A stretch of DNA of 64,000 nt from Winogradskyella algicola (GCF_005869935.1 NZ_SZQF01000009.1:62001-126000), one strand, 5' to 3'; positions 8,231-18,116 are shown, counted from the stretch's first letter. A program made the numbers and translations. Notes: generated from the sequence alone by a model not told the origin.

Positions 8231-8348
8231 AGTAATAACACCTAAGATAATATCCTTTTATTTTGTTATGATTCTAAATTAAAGCCGACAGATTTTATAC
8301 TCTTTAATTATTATAATAGTTTATAGAAGGTGATTATATCTAACAAAA

Positions 8349-9224
8349 ATGGAAAAGTATTTAGACGCATTTTTTAACGCATTTGAAGGCACATTAAACT
8401 GGACTTGGAAATCAATCATTTTTGAAGTACCATGGTACACTAACTATTTTTGGGGACTTATAGCTATCTCTGTTTTTGTATGGCTATTAGAAATTGCCTT
8501 TCCGTGGCGAAAGAATCAATCTATTTTTAGACGCGACTTTTGGTTAGACGCATTCTATATGTTTTTTAATTTCTTCATGTTTTCTATTGTTATCAGTGGT
8601 TTTTATAAGATTTTAGAATTGTTATTTGCTGAAGTAAATATTAATGCTAAAAGTTTGGCGTTGATAGATATGTCTAATTGGTCTACTGGAATGCAGTTAC
8701 TAGTATTTTTTATAATTCTAGATTTTGTGCAATGGTTTACACACGTACTTCTTCATAGGTATAAATTTTTATGGAATTTCCATAAAGTGCATCATAGTGT
8801 AAAAGAAATGGGATTTGCAGCGCACTTAAGATTCCATTGGATGGAAAACATCTTATATAAGCCATTAAAAACATTTGGTGTTATGATTATTGGAGGTTTT
8901 GAACCAGAACAAGCTTTTATAGTCCACTTTATAGCTATAGCTATTGGTCACTTTAACCACTCCAATATTAAAATAACTTGGGGACCGTTGAAATACATTT
9001 TTAATAATCCTGTAATGCATTTATATCATCATGCCTATCATTTACCAGAAGGTAAACATGGTGTTAATTATGGGATTAGTTTAAGTCTGTGGGATTACAT
9101 TTTCAAAACAAACTATGTTCCTGAAGATAGTGGAACTATAGAAATAGGTTTTAAAGGCGATGATAAATTTCCTCAAGATTTTATTGGGCAAAACACCTAC
9201 GGCTTTGGAAAAAACAAAAGTTGA
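8349..9224 (+). CDS. Sterol desaturase / fatty acid hydroxylase family membrane protein
   Basis: The 291-residue membrane protein has the three histidine clusters of the fatty acid hydroxylase superfamily, which hold a di-iron centre: HVLLHR (about residue 130), FHKVHHS (about 145) and HLYHHAYH (about 222). Four or so hydrophobic segments precede and separate them. Members hydroxylate or desaturate lipids such as sterols, carotenoids, ether lipids or fatty acids; the substrate here is unknown. It is a single gene, 118 bp after the phospholipid operon, and converges on the next gene with a 12-bp gap. The spacer upstream (8231-8348) shows no clear promoter or terminator. Confidence 0.88.
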   Translation: MEKYLDAFFNAFEGTLNWTWKSIIFEVPWYTNYFWGLIAISVFVWLLEIAFPWRKNQSIFRRDFWLDAFYMFFNFFMFSIVISGFYKILELLFAEVNINAKSLALIDMSNWSTGMQLLVFFIILDFVQWFTHVLLHRYKFLWNFHKVHHSVKEMGFAAHLRFHWMENILYKPLKTFGVMIIGGFEPEQAFIVHFIAIAIGHFNHSNIKITWGPLKYIFNNPVMHLYHHAYHLPEGKHGVNYGISLSLWDYIFKTNYVPEDSGTIEIGFKGDDKFPQDFIGQNTYGFGKNKS

Positions 9225-9236
9225 TTTTTATATAGA

Positions 9237-10148
9237 CTAGTCTCTTATTAATGGTAAAGTGGAGCAACGCAATAACCCTTCTTGTTTTGCTATTTCTGTA
9301 TAAGGCACTTCTTCAACTGTAAAGCCATTATTACGCAACCAAGTATTTAATCTTGTGAAATTCTTTTCTGAAATGATTACATCTTCAGAAATTGAAAACA
9401 CATTACTGTTCATATGGTACATTTCTTCTTTTGTAATTTCAAAAATATTATCCTTACCAAAGAAATCTACTAGCCACTGGTATTCTTCTTCTTGTAAAAA
9501 TCCATTTTTATGTAGTATGGCTTTATCTTTTCCTATGGGTTGAAAACAACAATCTAAGTGCAGCGCATTTTCCATAGCGTTTGTCTGTGACTTCCTAAGG
9601 TTGAAACTCTTAACGGTTTTATGAGGAAATTTTTCTGCAATGTAATCTACACCTGCCTTATTGGTACGAGCTACAATAAAATCTGCATAATCGTCCCCTC
9701 TATATGTACCTATAAATATATGATCGTTCCATACAATAACATCACCTCCCTCTATATGTGCTTCTACTGGTGGACGCATTACTTTTTTCGGGTCGATTTG
9801 ATCTATAATGTATTGAATAGCATCTAACTCTTCTTCCCTATCTGGTAATATGTTTGCTTTTATAAAAATATCATCAATTACAAAACCTATATCTCTTGTA
9901 AAAATCTGATTACAGTCTGTAATAATTTGTGGTCTGTAAACTTTTACATCGTACTTTTCAAATACCTTAGCTACGGCTTCCATTTCTTTAACCATGTCTT
10001 CTTCTATAGGATATGTGCCTGCCTTGATGTGCTCTAAGGATTTTGGGTCGTAAGCATCCTCTTCTGATGGTGTAGGGCCATTACTTTTTGCTGTTCCTAA
10101 AATAACAGCTCTTAATCGAGACGTCTCGTTTGGTATATTAAGTTTCAT
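9237..10148 (-). CDS. Guanidino-group modifying enzyme (dimethylargininase/arginine deiminase-like)
   Basis: The 303-residue protein belongs to the pentein (GME) superfamily that hydrolyses or transfers the guanidino group of arginine derivatives. Visible features are NQIFTRDIGF (about residue 82-91), AHIEGGDVIV (about 131), LHLDCCFQP with the catalytic His (about 195) and a C-terminal LLRCSTLPLIRD with the candidate nucleophilic Cys about ten residues from the end. This layout fits dimethylarginine dimethylaminohydrolase or a related amidinotransferase better than arginine deiminase, which is about 100 residues longer. No arcB/arcC are present. It lies downstream of gltA, whose terminator separates them. 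Confidence 0.75.
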   Translation of the reverse strand: MKLNIPNETSRLRAVILGTAKSNGPTPSEEDAYDPKSLEHIKAGTYPIEEDMVKEMEAVAKVFEKYDVKVYRPQIITDCNQIFTRDIGFVIDDIFIKANILPDREEELDAIQYIIDQIDPKKVMRPPVEAHIEGGDVIVWNDHIFIGTYRGDDYADFIVARTNKAGVDYIAEKFPHKTVKSFNLRKSQTNAMENALHLDCCFQPIGKDKAILHKNGFLQEEEYQWLVDFFGKDNIFEITKEEMYHMNSNVFSISEDVIISEKNFTRLNTWLRNNGFTVEEVPYTEIAKQEGLLRCSTLPLIRD

Positions 10149-10242
10149 CTGTAAATACTTGTTGTAATTTATCTAATGACTTTGACTATTTACTTTCTAT
10201 TTAGTTTTGACTAAATTTGATAATTATTATTCCTGTAGGCAT

Positions 10243-10275
10243 AAAAAAAGCCTCATAGTTTTATGAAGCTTTTTT
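10243..10275 (-). terminator. Terminator after gltA
   Basis: The stem pairs AAAAAAGC-c-TCATA with TATGA-a-GCTTTTTT around the loop GTTT. Read on the minus strand it ends in a run of Ts, 19 nt after the gltA stop. The flanking A- and T-runs make it usable in both directions. Confidence 0.8.
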
Positions 10276-10293
10276 GCTTTTCAATATTATAAA

Positions 10294-11580
10294 TTATCTC
10301 TTATCAATAGTTTTAAATTCTCTGTAAGTTTCGCCAATATATAATTGTCTCGGACGACCTATTGGCTCTTTGCGCATGCGCATTTCTCTCCATTGTGCAA
10401 TCCAACCTGGCAAACGACCTAATGCGAACATTACAGTAAACATTTCTACAGGTATACCCATTGCTCTATAAATAATACCTGAATAAAAATCTACGTTGGG
10501 ATATAATTTTCTATCTACAAAGTACTGATCTTCTAAAGCTTCTTTTTCAAGTCCCTTAGCAATATCTAAAATAGGATCTTCAACACCTAAATCGCCCAAT
10601 ACTTCATCTGCTGCCTTTTTAATGATTCTTGCTCGTGGATCAAAATTCTTGTACACTCGGTGACCAAAGCCCATTAAACGGAAGGGATCTTCCTTATCTT
10701 TAGCTTTTGCCATATATTTCTTAGTATCACCACCATCTTCCTTAATTGCTTCTAACATTTCTAACACAGCTTGATTTGCTCCACCATGTAATGGTCCCCA
10801 AAGTGCTGAGATACCAGATGCCAAGGACACAAATAGTCCTGCGTGAGAAGAACCTGCAATTCTAACAGTTGAAGCAGAACAGTTTTGTTCGTGATCTGCA
10901 TGTAGAATTAAAAGTTTATCTAAAGCATTAACTAAAATTGGGTTTTGCTCATACTCGCTATCTGGTCTTTTGAACATCATCTTAAGTACGTTTTCTACGT
11001 AACCTAAATTTTTGTCACCATAATCTAATGGTAAGCCGTGTTTTTTGCGCATTGTCCAAGCCACAAGAATTGGAAACTTAGCTAATATTCTAACGATGGC
11101 ATTATACATGGCCTCCTCTGAATTTACATCAACGGAAGATGGATAAAATGCTGTTAAGGCACTTGTTAAAGAAGATAATACACCCATCGGATGTGCAGAC
11201 TTAGGAAAAGCATCTAATATCTTTTTTATATCATCGTCTACCACTGACTTATCCTTAATATCTGCTTCGAACTTATCAAGTTGAGATTGTGTTGGTAATT
11301 CACCAAAAATCAATAAGTATACAACTTCTAAAAAGTTAGCTTTCTCAGCAAGTTCTTCAATTGAATATCCTCTATACCTTAGTATTCCTTTTTCACCATC
11401 TAAGAAGGTGATTGCACTTTCGCAACTTCCTGTATTTTTGTAACCAGGATCAATAGTAATTACACCTCCTGTTGCACTTCTTAAGGTTTTTATATCGATG
11501 GCAACTTCATTTTCTGTTCCTACTTTAATCGGTAGTTCGTATTTTTCTCCATTAATTTCTAAGGTAGCTTTATCTGACAT
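10294..11580 (-). CDS. gltA: Citrate synthase (type II)
   Basis: Citrate synthase condenses acetyl-CoA and oxaloacetate at the entry to the TCA cycle. From the ATG at 11580 the protein (MSDKATLEING) has 428 residues, matching the 427 of E. coli GltA; an in-frame ATG 18 codons upstream would add a tail not seen in the family, so it was not chosen. Catalytic-region motifs are visible: LLILHADHEQNCSAST, GPLHGGANQAVLEML and MGFGHRVYKNFDPRA (the His and neighbouring residues of the active site). The gene is monocistronic, with a strong terminator behind it and the eno terminator upstream. Confidence 0.96.
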   Translation of the reverse strand: MSDKATLEINGEKYELPIKVGTENEVAIDIKTLRSATGGVITIDPGYKNTGSCESAITFLDGEKGILRYRGYSIEELAEKANFLEVVYLLIFGELPTQSQLDKFEADIKDKSVVDDDIKKILDAFPKSAHPMGVLSSLTSALTAFYPSSVDVNSEEAMYNAIVRILAKFPILVAWTMRKKHGLPLDYGDKNLGYVENVLKMMFKRPDSEYEQNPILVNALDKLLILHADHEQNCSASTVRIAGSSHAGLFVSLASGISALWGPLHGGANQAVLEMLEAIKEDGGDTKKYMAKAKDKEDPFRLMGFGHRVYKNFDPRARIIKKAADEVLGDLGVEDPILDIAKGLEKEALEDQYFVDRKLYPNVDFYSGIIYRAMGIPVEMFTVMFALGRLPGWIAQWREMRMRKEPIGRPRQLYIGETYREFKTIDKR

Positions 11581-11682
11581 CTTTTTTACTTGTTTTTGTG
11601 AATTTTTAAGGTTCGCTAATTTACAAAATATCAAACGATTTCGGAAGTCAATTTATCAATGATTTAACACTTAATACATTGT

Positions 11683-11719
11683 AAAAAAGAAGAGCGATTA
11701 TCGCATTGATAACCGCTCT
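11683..11719 (-). terminator. Terminator after eno
   Basis: Stem AGAGCG-a-TTATC (11691-11702) pairs with GATAA-c-CGCTCT (11708-11719) around GCATT, with a single A-C mismatch. On the minus strand the hairpin is followed by a T-run (AAAAAAG at 11683-11689 on the plus strand). It lies 24 nt after the eno stop. Confidence 0.85.
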
Positions 11720-11742
11720 AAAAATTTATCCTTAAAGGTATT

Positions 11743-13047
<1,305 letters not shown>

Positions 13048-13064
13048 TTAATTGTTGATAATTT

Positions 13065-13072
13065 CAAAATTA
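13065..13072 (-). promoter_or_regulatory. Promoter -7 element of eno
   Basis: On the minus strand the sequence is TAATTTTG, a match to TAnnTTTG, 30 nt before the eno ATG at 13035. A partial -33 box (TCTG, 13093-13096) lies at 20-nt spacing. The predicted leader is about 25 nt. Confidence 0.5.
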
Positions 13073-13144
13073 CGAAAATATAGACCGTAAAACAGAACAA
13101 AAATCATATTTACGATTAATATTTACTATAATGTTTTCGAAACT

Positions 13145-13183
13145 AAAAAAACGCAACAAATCTGAAATTTTGTTGCGTTTTTT
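13145..13183 (-). terminator. Terminator between carA and eno
   Basis: A perfect inverted repeat of AAAAAACGCAACAAA and TTTGTTGCGTTTTTT surrounds a short loop, just after the carA stop at 13187. On the minus strand it ends in seven Ts. It is symmetrical and can work in either direction. Confidence 0.9.
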
Positions 13184-13186
13184 ATA

Positions 13187-14290
13187 TTAGTTGTTTTTGA
13201 TATTCTCTATAAACTGATCAAATAGATATACTGAATCGTTAGGTCCAGGACTTGCTTCTGGATGATACTGTACTGAGAAACAATTTTTATCCTTTATTTT
13301 AATACCTGCTACTGTATTATCATTAAGGTGCACGTGTGTTATTTCTACATTCTCATTGGCTTCTGTTTCTTCTCTATTAATAGCAAAGCCATGATTTTGA
13401 GACGTAATTTCACCTTTACCTGTTATTAGATTTTTTACAGGATGATTTATTCCTCTATGACCATTATGCATTTTATAAGTTGAAATACCATTGGCCAAGG
13501 CAATAACCTGATGTCCTAAACATATACCAAATAATGGTTTGTTTCTTGCAATAATTTCTTTTGCTACTGCTTGAGCTTCTACCAATGGTTCTGGATCACC
13601 TGGTCCGTTTGATAAAAAGTATCCATCTGGATTAAACGCTTCTAAATCTTCAAATTTAGAATTGTATGGAAAGACTTTTATGTAAGCATCTCTTTTGGCA
13701 AGATTTCTTAAGATGTTTTTCTTAATTCCTATATCTAATGCAGCAATTTTATAAGTGGCATTTTCATCACCAAAATAATATGGTTCTTTTGTCGAAACTT
13801 TTGAGGCCAACTCTAAACCCTTCATATTTGGTTGTTCTGCTAATTGCTTTTTTAGGCTATTTATATCTTCTACTTCAGTAGAAATAACAGCATTCATAGC
13901 TCCACTATCTCTTATATAGCTTACCAAGGCTCTTGTATCTACATCTGCAATAGCTAGTGTATTATACCTTTCAAAAAAGTTTTCTAAAGAATCATCTGCT
14001 GCTGGACGAGAGTATTCAAAACTGAAGTTTTTACAAATTAAACCTGCAATTTTTACATTATCAGATTCCATCTCATCTTCCTTGGTTCCATAGTTGCCAA
14101 TATGAGCGTTTGTAGTTACCATAAGTTGACCATAGTAAGAAGGATCGGTGAAAATTTCTTGATAGCCAGTTGTACCAGTGTTAAAACATACTTCACCGAA
14201 TGCTGTACCGTCTTTCCCTATGGACTTACCATAAAAAATTGTACCATCCTCTAATAGAATCAGTGCTTTTTTTCTTTGTTTATATTTCAT
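13187..14290 (-). CDS. carA: Carbamoyl-phosphate synthase small subunit
   Basis: CarA is the glutaminase subunit that supplies ammonia to CarB for carbamoyl phosphate, used for pyrimidines and arginine. The 367-residue protein has the CPSase small-chain N-terminal domain (LLEDGTIFYGKSIGKDG, FNTGTTGYQEIFTDPSY) and a class I glutamine amidotransferase domain with GICLGHQ (Cys near residue 256) and QYHPEASPGP (His/Glu near 341). carB is not adjacent. It lies downstream of rplQ but is separated by a terminator, and a hairpin sits at the probable 5' end of its own message. Confidence 0.96.
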   Translation of the reverse strand: MKYKQRKKALILLEDGTIFYGKSIGKDGTAFGEVCFNTGTTGYQEIFTDPSYYGQLMVTTNAHIGNYGTKEDEMESDNVKIAGLICKNFSFEYSRPAADDSLENFFERYNTLAIADVDTRALVSYIRDSGAMNAVISTEVEDINSLKKQLAEQPNMKGLELASKVSTKEPYYFGDENATYKIAALDIGIKKNILRNLAKRDAYIKVFPYNSKFEDLEAFNPDGYFLSNGPGDPEPLVEAQAVAKEIIARNKPLFGICLGHQVIALANGISTYKMHNGHRGINHPVKNLITGKGEITSQNHGFAINREETEANENVEITHVHLNDNTVAGIKIKDKNCFSVQYHPEASPGPNDSVYLFDQFIENIKNN

Positions 14291-14307
14291 GTGCAGTGTT
14301 TATGAGA

Positions 14308-14325
14308 TTTCTGCTTTAGCAGAAA
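14308..14325 (-). promoter_or_regulatory. Hairpin in the carA leader
   Basis: TTTCTGC and GCAGAAA pair perfectly around a 4-nt loop, 17 nt before the carA ATG. A one-mismatch -7 element (GAATTTTG on the minus strand, 14333-14340) lies just upstream, so the hairpin would be at or near the 5' end of the message. It could stabilise the mRNA or control translation; there is no T-run after it. Confidence 0.4.
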
Positions 14326-14342
14326 AGTTTTACAAAATTCCA

Positions 14343-14376
14343 AAAAAAAAGGATAAACTTAAAAAGTCTATCCTTT
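14343..14376 (-). terminator. Terminator at the end of the ribosomal operon (after rplQ)
   Basis: AAAGGATA-AACTT pairs with AAGT-c-TATCCTTT around a short A-rich loop; on the minus strand it runs into a long T-tract (A-run at 14342-14350). It lies 27 nt after the rplQ stop and closes the long r-protein transcript. Confidence 0.85.
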
Positions 14377-14403
14377 ATATTTATCAATGATTATTAACAT
14401 CGA

Positions 14404-14880
14404 TTATTCTTCTTCGTTTGAAGCTTGAGTTTCTACTGGCGGAACAGCAGTTGTGCTCTTCTTACCACCTCTTCTACTTCTACGAGTAGATTTCTTAGCA
14501 GGCTTACCAGCATTATAAAGCTCGTTGTAATCTACTAATTCAATCATAGCCATATCAGCGTTGTCACCTAAACGGTTACCTAACTTAATGATACGTGTGT
14601 AACCACCAGGACGATCGCCTACTTTAGCTGCTACATCTCTAAACAATTCTGCAACTGCCTCTTTTTGTCTTAGCCTAGACATCACAATTCTTCTATTGTG
14701 AGTAGTGTCTTCTTTAGACTTAGTAATTAATGGCTCTACAAACTGTTTTAATGCTTTTGCCTTTGCAGTCGTTGTATTAATACGCTTATGCTCTATTAAA
14801 GAACAAGCCATATTAGCTAACATTGACTTTCTGTGCGCCGATTTTCTACCTAAGTGATTGAATTTTTTTCCGTGTCTCAT
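14404..14880 (-). CDS. rplQ: 50S ribosomal protein L17
   Basis: L17 is a large-subunit protein near the exit tunnel. The 158-residue product contains the family start [20 protein letters not shown] and the conserved [14 protein letters not shown] region. It is about 30 residues longer than E. coli L17 (127): after residue 125 there is a low-complexity tail, basic first ([15 protein letters not shown]) and acidic at the end (SNEEE). It is the last gene of the alpha operon, 72 bp after rpoA, followed by a terminator. Confidence 0.97.
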   Translation of the reverse strand: MRHGKKFNHLGRKSAHRKSMLANMACSLIEHKRINTTTAKAKALKQFVEPLITKSKEDTTHNRRIVMSRLRQKEAVAELFRDVAAKVGDRPGGYTRIIKLGNRLGDNADMAMIELVDYNELYNAGKPAKKSTRRSRRGGKKSTTAVPPVETQASNEEE

Positions 14881-14952
14881 GACTCTTGTTTTATCATCTT
14901 GCTACCAAACTCATTTTTTGAGGAGCAAAATATGATTAATAATTAATTATAA

Positions 14953-15945
14953 TTAGTCTTTATCTAATTTGTATTTACTTAAATCCATACCAAAGTTAAG
15001 ACCTTTAACGCTTACTAATTCTTCAAGCTCAGTTAAAGACTTCTTACCAAAGTTTCTGAATTTCATTAAATCATTTTTGTTGAATGATACTAAATCCCCT
15101 AAAGTATCTACCTCTGCAGCTTTTAAACAGTTAAGCGCACGTACAGAAAGGTCCATATCAACTAATTTAGTCTTCAATAGTTGTCTCATGTGAAGTGATT
15201 CTTCATCATAAGTTTCTGTTTGCGCAATCTCATCAGCCTCTAATGTAATACGCTCATCAGAGAATAACATGAAGTGGTGGATTAATATTTTAGCTGCTTC
15301 AGTTAAAGCATCCTTAGGATGGATAGAACCATCTGTTAAGATTTCGAAAACTAATTTTTCATAATCCGTTTTTTGCTCAACACGGAAGTTTTCGATACTG
15401 TACTTAACATTTTTTATTGGAGTATAGATAGAATCTGTAAAGATTGTTCCCATTGGTGCAGAAGCTTTTTTATTTTCTTCAGCAGGAACATATCCTCTAC
15501 CTTTTTCAATCGTTAACTCCATGTTGATATTTACTTTAGGATCTAAGTTACAGATTACTAAATCTGTATTTAAAACTTGGAAACCAGAAATAAACTTTTG
15601 GAAATCACCAGCAGTGATTTGCTCTTGTCCAGAGATAGAAATAGTAACAGTTTCGTTATCTACTTCGTCAATCTGACGCTTAAAGTTTACTTGCTTTAAG
15701 TTTAATATCATTTCAGTTACATCTTCTACTACTCCAGAAATTGTAGAAAACTCATGATCTACACCTTCTATTCTAACAGAAGTGATTGCGAAACCTTCTA
15801 AAGAAGATAATAATACACGTCTTAATGCATTACCAACTGTTAAACCATATCCTGGCTCTAATGGTCTGAATTCGAATTTACCTTCGAAATCAGTAGAGTC
15901 AATCATGATTACTTTGTCTGGTTTTTGGAAATTTAATATTGCCAT
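14953..15945 (-). CDS. rpoA: RNA polymerase alpha subunit
   Basis: RpoA nucleates assembly of RNA polymerase and contacts regulators. The 330-residue protein has the N-terminal assembly domain ([14 protein letters not shown] near residue 36, the beta-contact motif), a linker near residue 235 and the C-terminal DNA-binding domain with [18 protein letters not shown] and [17 protein letters not shown] segments (here [15 protein letters not shown]). Length equals that of E. coli (329). It sits between rpsD and rplQ as in most bacteria. Confidence 0.98.
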   Translation of the reverse strand: MAILNFQKPDKVIMIDSTDFEGKFEFRPLEPGYGLTVGNALRRVLLSSLEGFAITSVRIEGVDHEFSTISGVVEDVTEMILNLKQVNFKRQIDEVDNETVTISISGQEQITAGDFQKFISGFQVLNTDLVICNLDPKVNINMELTIEKGRGYVPAEENKKASAPMGTIFTDSIYTPIKNVKYSIENFRVEQKTDYEKLVFEILTDGSIHPKDALTEAAKILIHHFMLFSDERITLEADEIAQTETYDEESLHMRQLLKTKLVDMDLSVRALNCLKAAEVDTLGDLVSFNKNDLMKFRNFGKKSLTELEELVSVKGLNFGMDLSKYKLDKD

Positions 15946-16042
15946 TTTGTTGTCTTCGTTTTAATTGTTATTTGGTTGCGCGGTTTATAAGTTTGAAGAA
16001 GACAAATAAACCCTTTGGCCAAATACCAATGTGATTAATTTA

Positions 16043-16648
16043 TTATTTAGAGTAAAGTTCGACGATGAACTGCTCATTGATTTGCTCAGGAATTTGGATT
16101 CTCGCTGGTACAGAAACATAAGTTCCTTCCATTTTATCATTATTCCAAGTTATCCACTCATAAACATTGCTAGAGTTAGATAATGAAGCTTGAATAGTTT
16201 CTAAAGATTTAGATTTTTCTCTTACACCTACAACATCACCAGACTTTAATTGGTAAGATGGAATGTTTACCTTTTGACCATTAACTGTAATGTGTCTGTG
16301 AGATACTAATTGTCTTGCAGCACTTCTAGTTGGAGCAATACCCATTCTGAAAACCACGTTATCTAAACGAGACTCACATAATTGTAATAATACTTCACCT
16401 GTAATACCTTGAGCGGCAGTTGCTCTTTTGAACATATTTCTGAATTGCTTTTCTAAAATACCGTAAGTATATTTAGCTTTTTGCTTTTCCATTAATTGGA
16501 TAGCATATTCAGATTTTTTTCCACGTCTTCTGTTGTTACCATGTTGACCTGGAGGATAGTTTCTTTTTTCGAAGGCTTTATCGTCTCCGAAGATAGCTTG
16601 TCCGAATTTACGAGCTATTTTAGTTTTAGGACCAGTATATCTTGCCAT
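16043..16648 (-). CDS. rpsD: 30S ribosomal protein S4
   Basis: S4 is a primary assembly protein of the small subunit and the regulator of the alpha operon in several bacteria. The 201-residue product has the start [16 protein letters not shown], the YPPGQHG motif near residue 32 and the S4 RNA-binding domain ([18 protein letters not shown], then [17 protein letters not shown]). It is separated from rpsK by 171 bp containing a terminator, a promoter and a structured leader of about 97 nt, so its expression can be set apart from S13 and S11. Confidence 0.97.
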   Translation of the reverse strand: MARYTGPKTKIARKFGQAIFGDDKAFEKRNYPPGQHGNNRRRGKKSEYAIQLMEKQKAKYTYGILEKQFRNMFKRATAAQGITGEVLLQLCESRLDNVVFRMGIAPTRSAARQLVSHRHITVNGQKVNIPSYQLKSGDVVGVREKSKSLETIQASLSNSSNVYEWITWNNDKMEGTYVSVPARIQIPEQINEQFIVELYSK

Positions 16649-16747
16649 TTTAAATTAATTTTGAGAGTGATTATAAAATTAAGGTCTTAAGCTTATCCTT
16701 CTATAACCGTTAATCTCTCGTTGATACTTGTTTTAAATTTTTCAGTT
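16649..16747 (-). promoter_or_regulatory. Structured 5' leader of rpsD (candidate S4 autoregulatory site)
   Basis: From the predicted transcription start near 16745 to the ATG lie about 97 nt. On the minus strand GAGAG-ATTA near the middle can pair with TAAT-CA-CTCTC close to the start codon, enclosing an AAGG/CCTT stem and a TAAGCTTA palindrome. Such a nested, possibly pseudoknotted fold would suit feedback control by S4, known in E. coli and Bacillus. The pairing is seen; the function is inferred. Confidence 0.4.
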
Positions 16748-16749
16748 TG

Positions 16750-16779
16750 CAAATGTACATAAAAAAAGTTAATATCAAC
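16750..16779 (-). promoter_or_regulatory. Internal promoter for rpsD-rpoA-rplQ
   Basis: On the minus strand TACATTTG (16757-16750) followed by CAA matches TAnnTTTG, with GTTG (16779-16776) at 18-nt spacing as a near-match to the -33 TTTG. The -33 box lies within the stem of the rpsK terminator. This gives the S4-RpoA-L17 genes a transcription start of their own. Confidence 0.6.
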
Positions 16780-16801
16780 CGAATAATCGACTGATATTAA
16801 C
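16761..16801 (-). terminator. Terminator between rpsK and rpsD
   Basis: GTTAATATCA (16768-16777) and TGATATTAAC (16792-16801) are perfect complements around a 14-nt loop, followed on the minus strand by seven Ts (A-run 16761-16767). This is a textbook intrinsic terminator placed inside the alpha operon, 19 nt or less after the rpsK stop. Confidence 0.85.
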
Positions 16802-16819
16802 CTTACTGTGTGTACGTTA

Positions 16820-17203
16820 TTATACGCGACGTCTCTTAGGAGGACGACAACCGTTATGTGGCATTGGAGTTACATCAACAATTTCTGATACTTCAATACC
16901 TGAGTTGTGAATAGATCTGATAGCAGATTCTCTACCGTTACCAGGACCTTTAACGTATACTTTTACTTTCTTTAAACCAGCTTCTTTAGCTACACCTGCA
17001 GCATCTTCTGCAGCTAATTGCGCTGCATAAGGAGTATTCTTTTTAGAACCTCTAAAGCCCATTTTACCAGCAGATGACCAAGAGATTACATCACCCTTTT
17101 TATTTGTTAAAGAAACAATGATGTTGTTAAATGAAGCAGTGATGTGTGCTTCACCAATAGCATCTACTATTACTTTACGTTTTTTTGAACTTGACTTTGC
17201 CAT
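16820..17203 (-). CDS. rpsK: 30S ribosomal protein S11
   Basis: S11 lies on the platform of the small subunit and helps position mRNA. The 127-residue protein shows the conserved [49 protein letters not shown] and C-terminal [15 protein letters not shown] segments. Length matches E. coli (129). It is preceded by an 84-nt spacer nearly identical to the one before rpsM, with 6 nt between the repeat and the ATG, and followed by a terminator. Confidence 0.98.
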   Translation of the reverse strand: MAKSSSKKRKVIVDAIGEAHITASFNNIIVSLTNKKGDVISWSSAGKMGFRGSKKNTPYAAQLAAEDAAGVAKEAGLKKVKVYVKGPGNGRESAIRSIHNSGIEVSEIVDVTPMPHNGCRPPKRRRV

Positions 17204-17209
17204 ATTTTT

Positions 17210-17293
17210 TAGTTTCTAGTTGTTAGCTTTTAGTTGTTAGAATCCTAAACCTTCCGATTTCGAACAGATTCATCTAACGTCTAATTACTAATG
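17210..17293 (-). repeat. Duplicated spacer, copy A (before rpsK)
   Basis: This 84-nt stretch aligns without gaps to 17689-17772 with 78 of 84 identical positions by hand. Both copies end 6 nt before the ATG of the gene they precede (rpsK and rpsM). The left part reads as 7-bp units (TAGTTTC, TAGTTGT, TAGCTTT, TAGTTGT, TAGAATC) and the right part as TCTAACG, TCTAATT, ACTAATG; the centre, with TTCGAACAGATTCA, is not periodic. Confidence 0.8.
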
Positions 17294-17307
17294 ACTAATG
17301 TCTGTTA

Positions 17308-17682
17308 TTATTTAGTTACTTTTTTCTTGTTAGCAACTGTTTTTCTTCTACCTTTTCTTGTACGAGAGTTGTTCTTAGTACGCTGCCCTCTTAATGGAAG
17401 ACCAGCTCTATGACGAATACCTCTGTAACATCCAATATCCATTAAACGCTTAATGTTTAATTGTGTTTCAGAACGTAATTCACCTTCTATTTTGTAAGAA
17501 CCAACTGCTTCACGGATTGCTCCGATTTCATCGTCAGTCCAATCTTGTACTTTAGTGCTCTCGTCAACTTTAGCAGTCTCTAAAATTTCCTTAGCTCTAC
17601 TTCTACCTATTCCATAGATATAAGTTAAAGAGATAACTCCTCTTTTTTGTTTTGGTATGTCTACACCTGCAATTCTTGCCAT
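17308..17682 (-). CDS. rpsM: 30S ribosomal protein S13
   Basis: S13 sits in the head of the small subunit and contacts tRNA and bridge B1. The 124-residue product has the typical [20 protein letters not shown] start, the helix-two-turn-helix region and the basic C-terminal tail [20 protein letters not shown]. Length is close to E. coli (118). It follows rpmJ across a 97-bp spacer containing copy B of the duplicated 84-nt element. Confidence 0.98.
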   Translation of the reverse strand: MARIAGVDIPKQKRGVISLTYIYGIGRSRAKEILETAKVDESTKVQDWTDDEIGAIREAVGSYKIEGELRSETQLNIKRLMDIGCYRGIRHRAGLPLRGQRTKNNSRTRKGRRKTVANKKKVTK

Positions 17683-17688
17683 ATAATT

Positions 17689-17772
17689 TAGTTTTTAGCT
17701 GTTAGCTTTTAGTTGTTAGAATCCTAAACCTTTCGATTTCGAACAGATTCATCTAACTACTAATTACTAATT
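17689..17772 (-). repeat. Duplicated spacer, copy B (before rpsM)
   Basis: Partner of 17210-17293 (78/84 identical, no gaps). Units are TAGTTTT, TAGCTGT, TAGCTTT, TAGTTGT, TAGAATC at one end and TCTAACT, ACTAATT, ACTAATT at the other. It ends 6 nt before the rpsM ATG, exactly as copy A does before rpsK. Confidence 0.8.
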
Positions 17773-17779
17773 GACTTTT

Positions 17780-17896
17780 TTATCCTTGTCTTTGCTTGAA
17801 TCTTGGATTCTTTTTGTTAATAACGTAAAGTCTTCCTTTACGACGTACTAATTTACAATCAGCACTTCTCTTTTTAACTGATGCTCTTACTTTCAT
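17780..17896 (-). CDS. rpmJ: 50S ribosomal protein L36, zinc-free form
   Basis: A 38-residue ORF runs from the ATG at 17896 ([17 protein letters not shown]) to TAA at 17780, exactly the usual L36 length, and ends in KQRQG as in other L36 proteins. Of the four zinc ligands of E. coli L36 (C11, C14, C27, H33) only C14 is kept; the others are Ser, Asn and Phe. It is therefore the zinc-independent (C-minus) form. It lies 4 nt after infA and before rpsM, its normal place. Confidence 0.95.
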   Translation of the reverse strand: MKVRASVKKRSADCKLVRRKGRLYVINKKNPRFKQRQG

Positions 17897-17900
17897 CTTG

Positions 17901-18116
17901 TTAGTATCTATAGGTTATACGAGCCTTAGTTAAATCGTATGGGCTCATTTCTAATTTTACTTTATCACCTGGTAACAACTTAATGTAATGCATACGCATT
18001 TTACCAGATATGTGTGCCGTCACAATGTGACCATTCTCTAATTCAACTCGAAACATTGCATTAGATAATGCTTCTATTATTGTTCCGTCTTGTTCTATTG
18101 CTGCTTGTTTCGCCAT
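17901..18116 (-). CDS. infA: Translation initiation factor IF-1
   Basis: IF-1 blocks the A site during initiation and helps IF-2 and IF-3. The 71-residue protein is an S1-like OB fold with [39 protein letters not shown] and the C-terminal [10 protein letters not shown], all standard. It lies between secY and rpmJ as in many genomes that lack an adk or map gene here. A long inverted repeat is found in the spacer upstream. Confidence 0.97.
   Translation of the reverse strand: MAKQAAIEQDGTIIEALSNAMFRVELENGHIVTAHISGKMRMHYIKLLPGDKVKLEMSPYDLTKARITYRY

Noticed and set aside
10212..10219. A TAAATTTG element on the plus strand between the guanidino enzyme and gltA
   Set aside because: No plus-strand gene follows it for over 20 kb, and single matches to this AT-rich 6-base consensus are expected by chance about once per 1-2 kb.
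11581..11634. Upstream ATG for gltA giving 18 extra residues
   Set aside because: The shorter start gives the family's standard length and N-terminus; the extra residues do not resemble citrate synthase.
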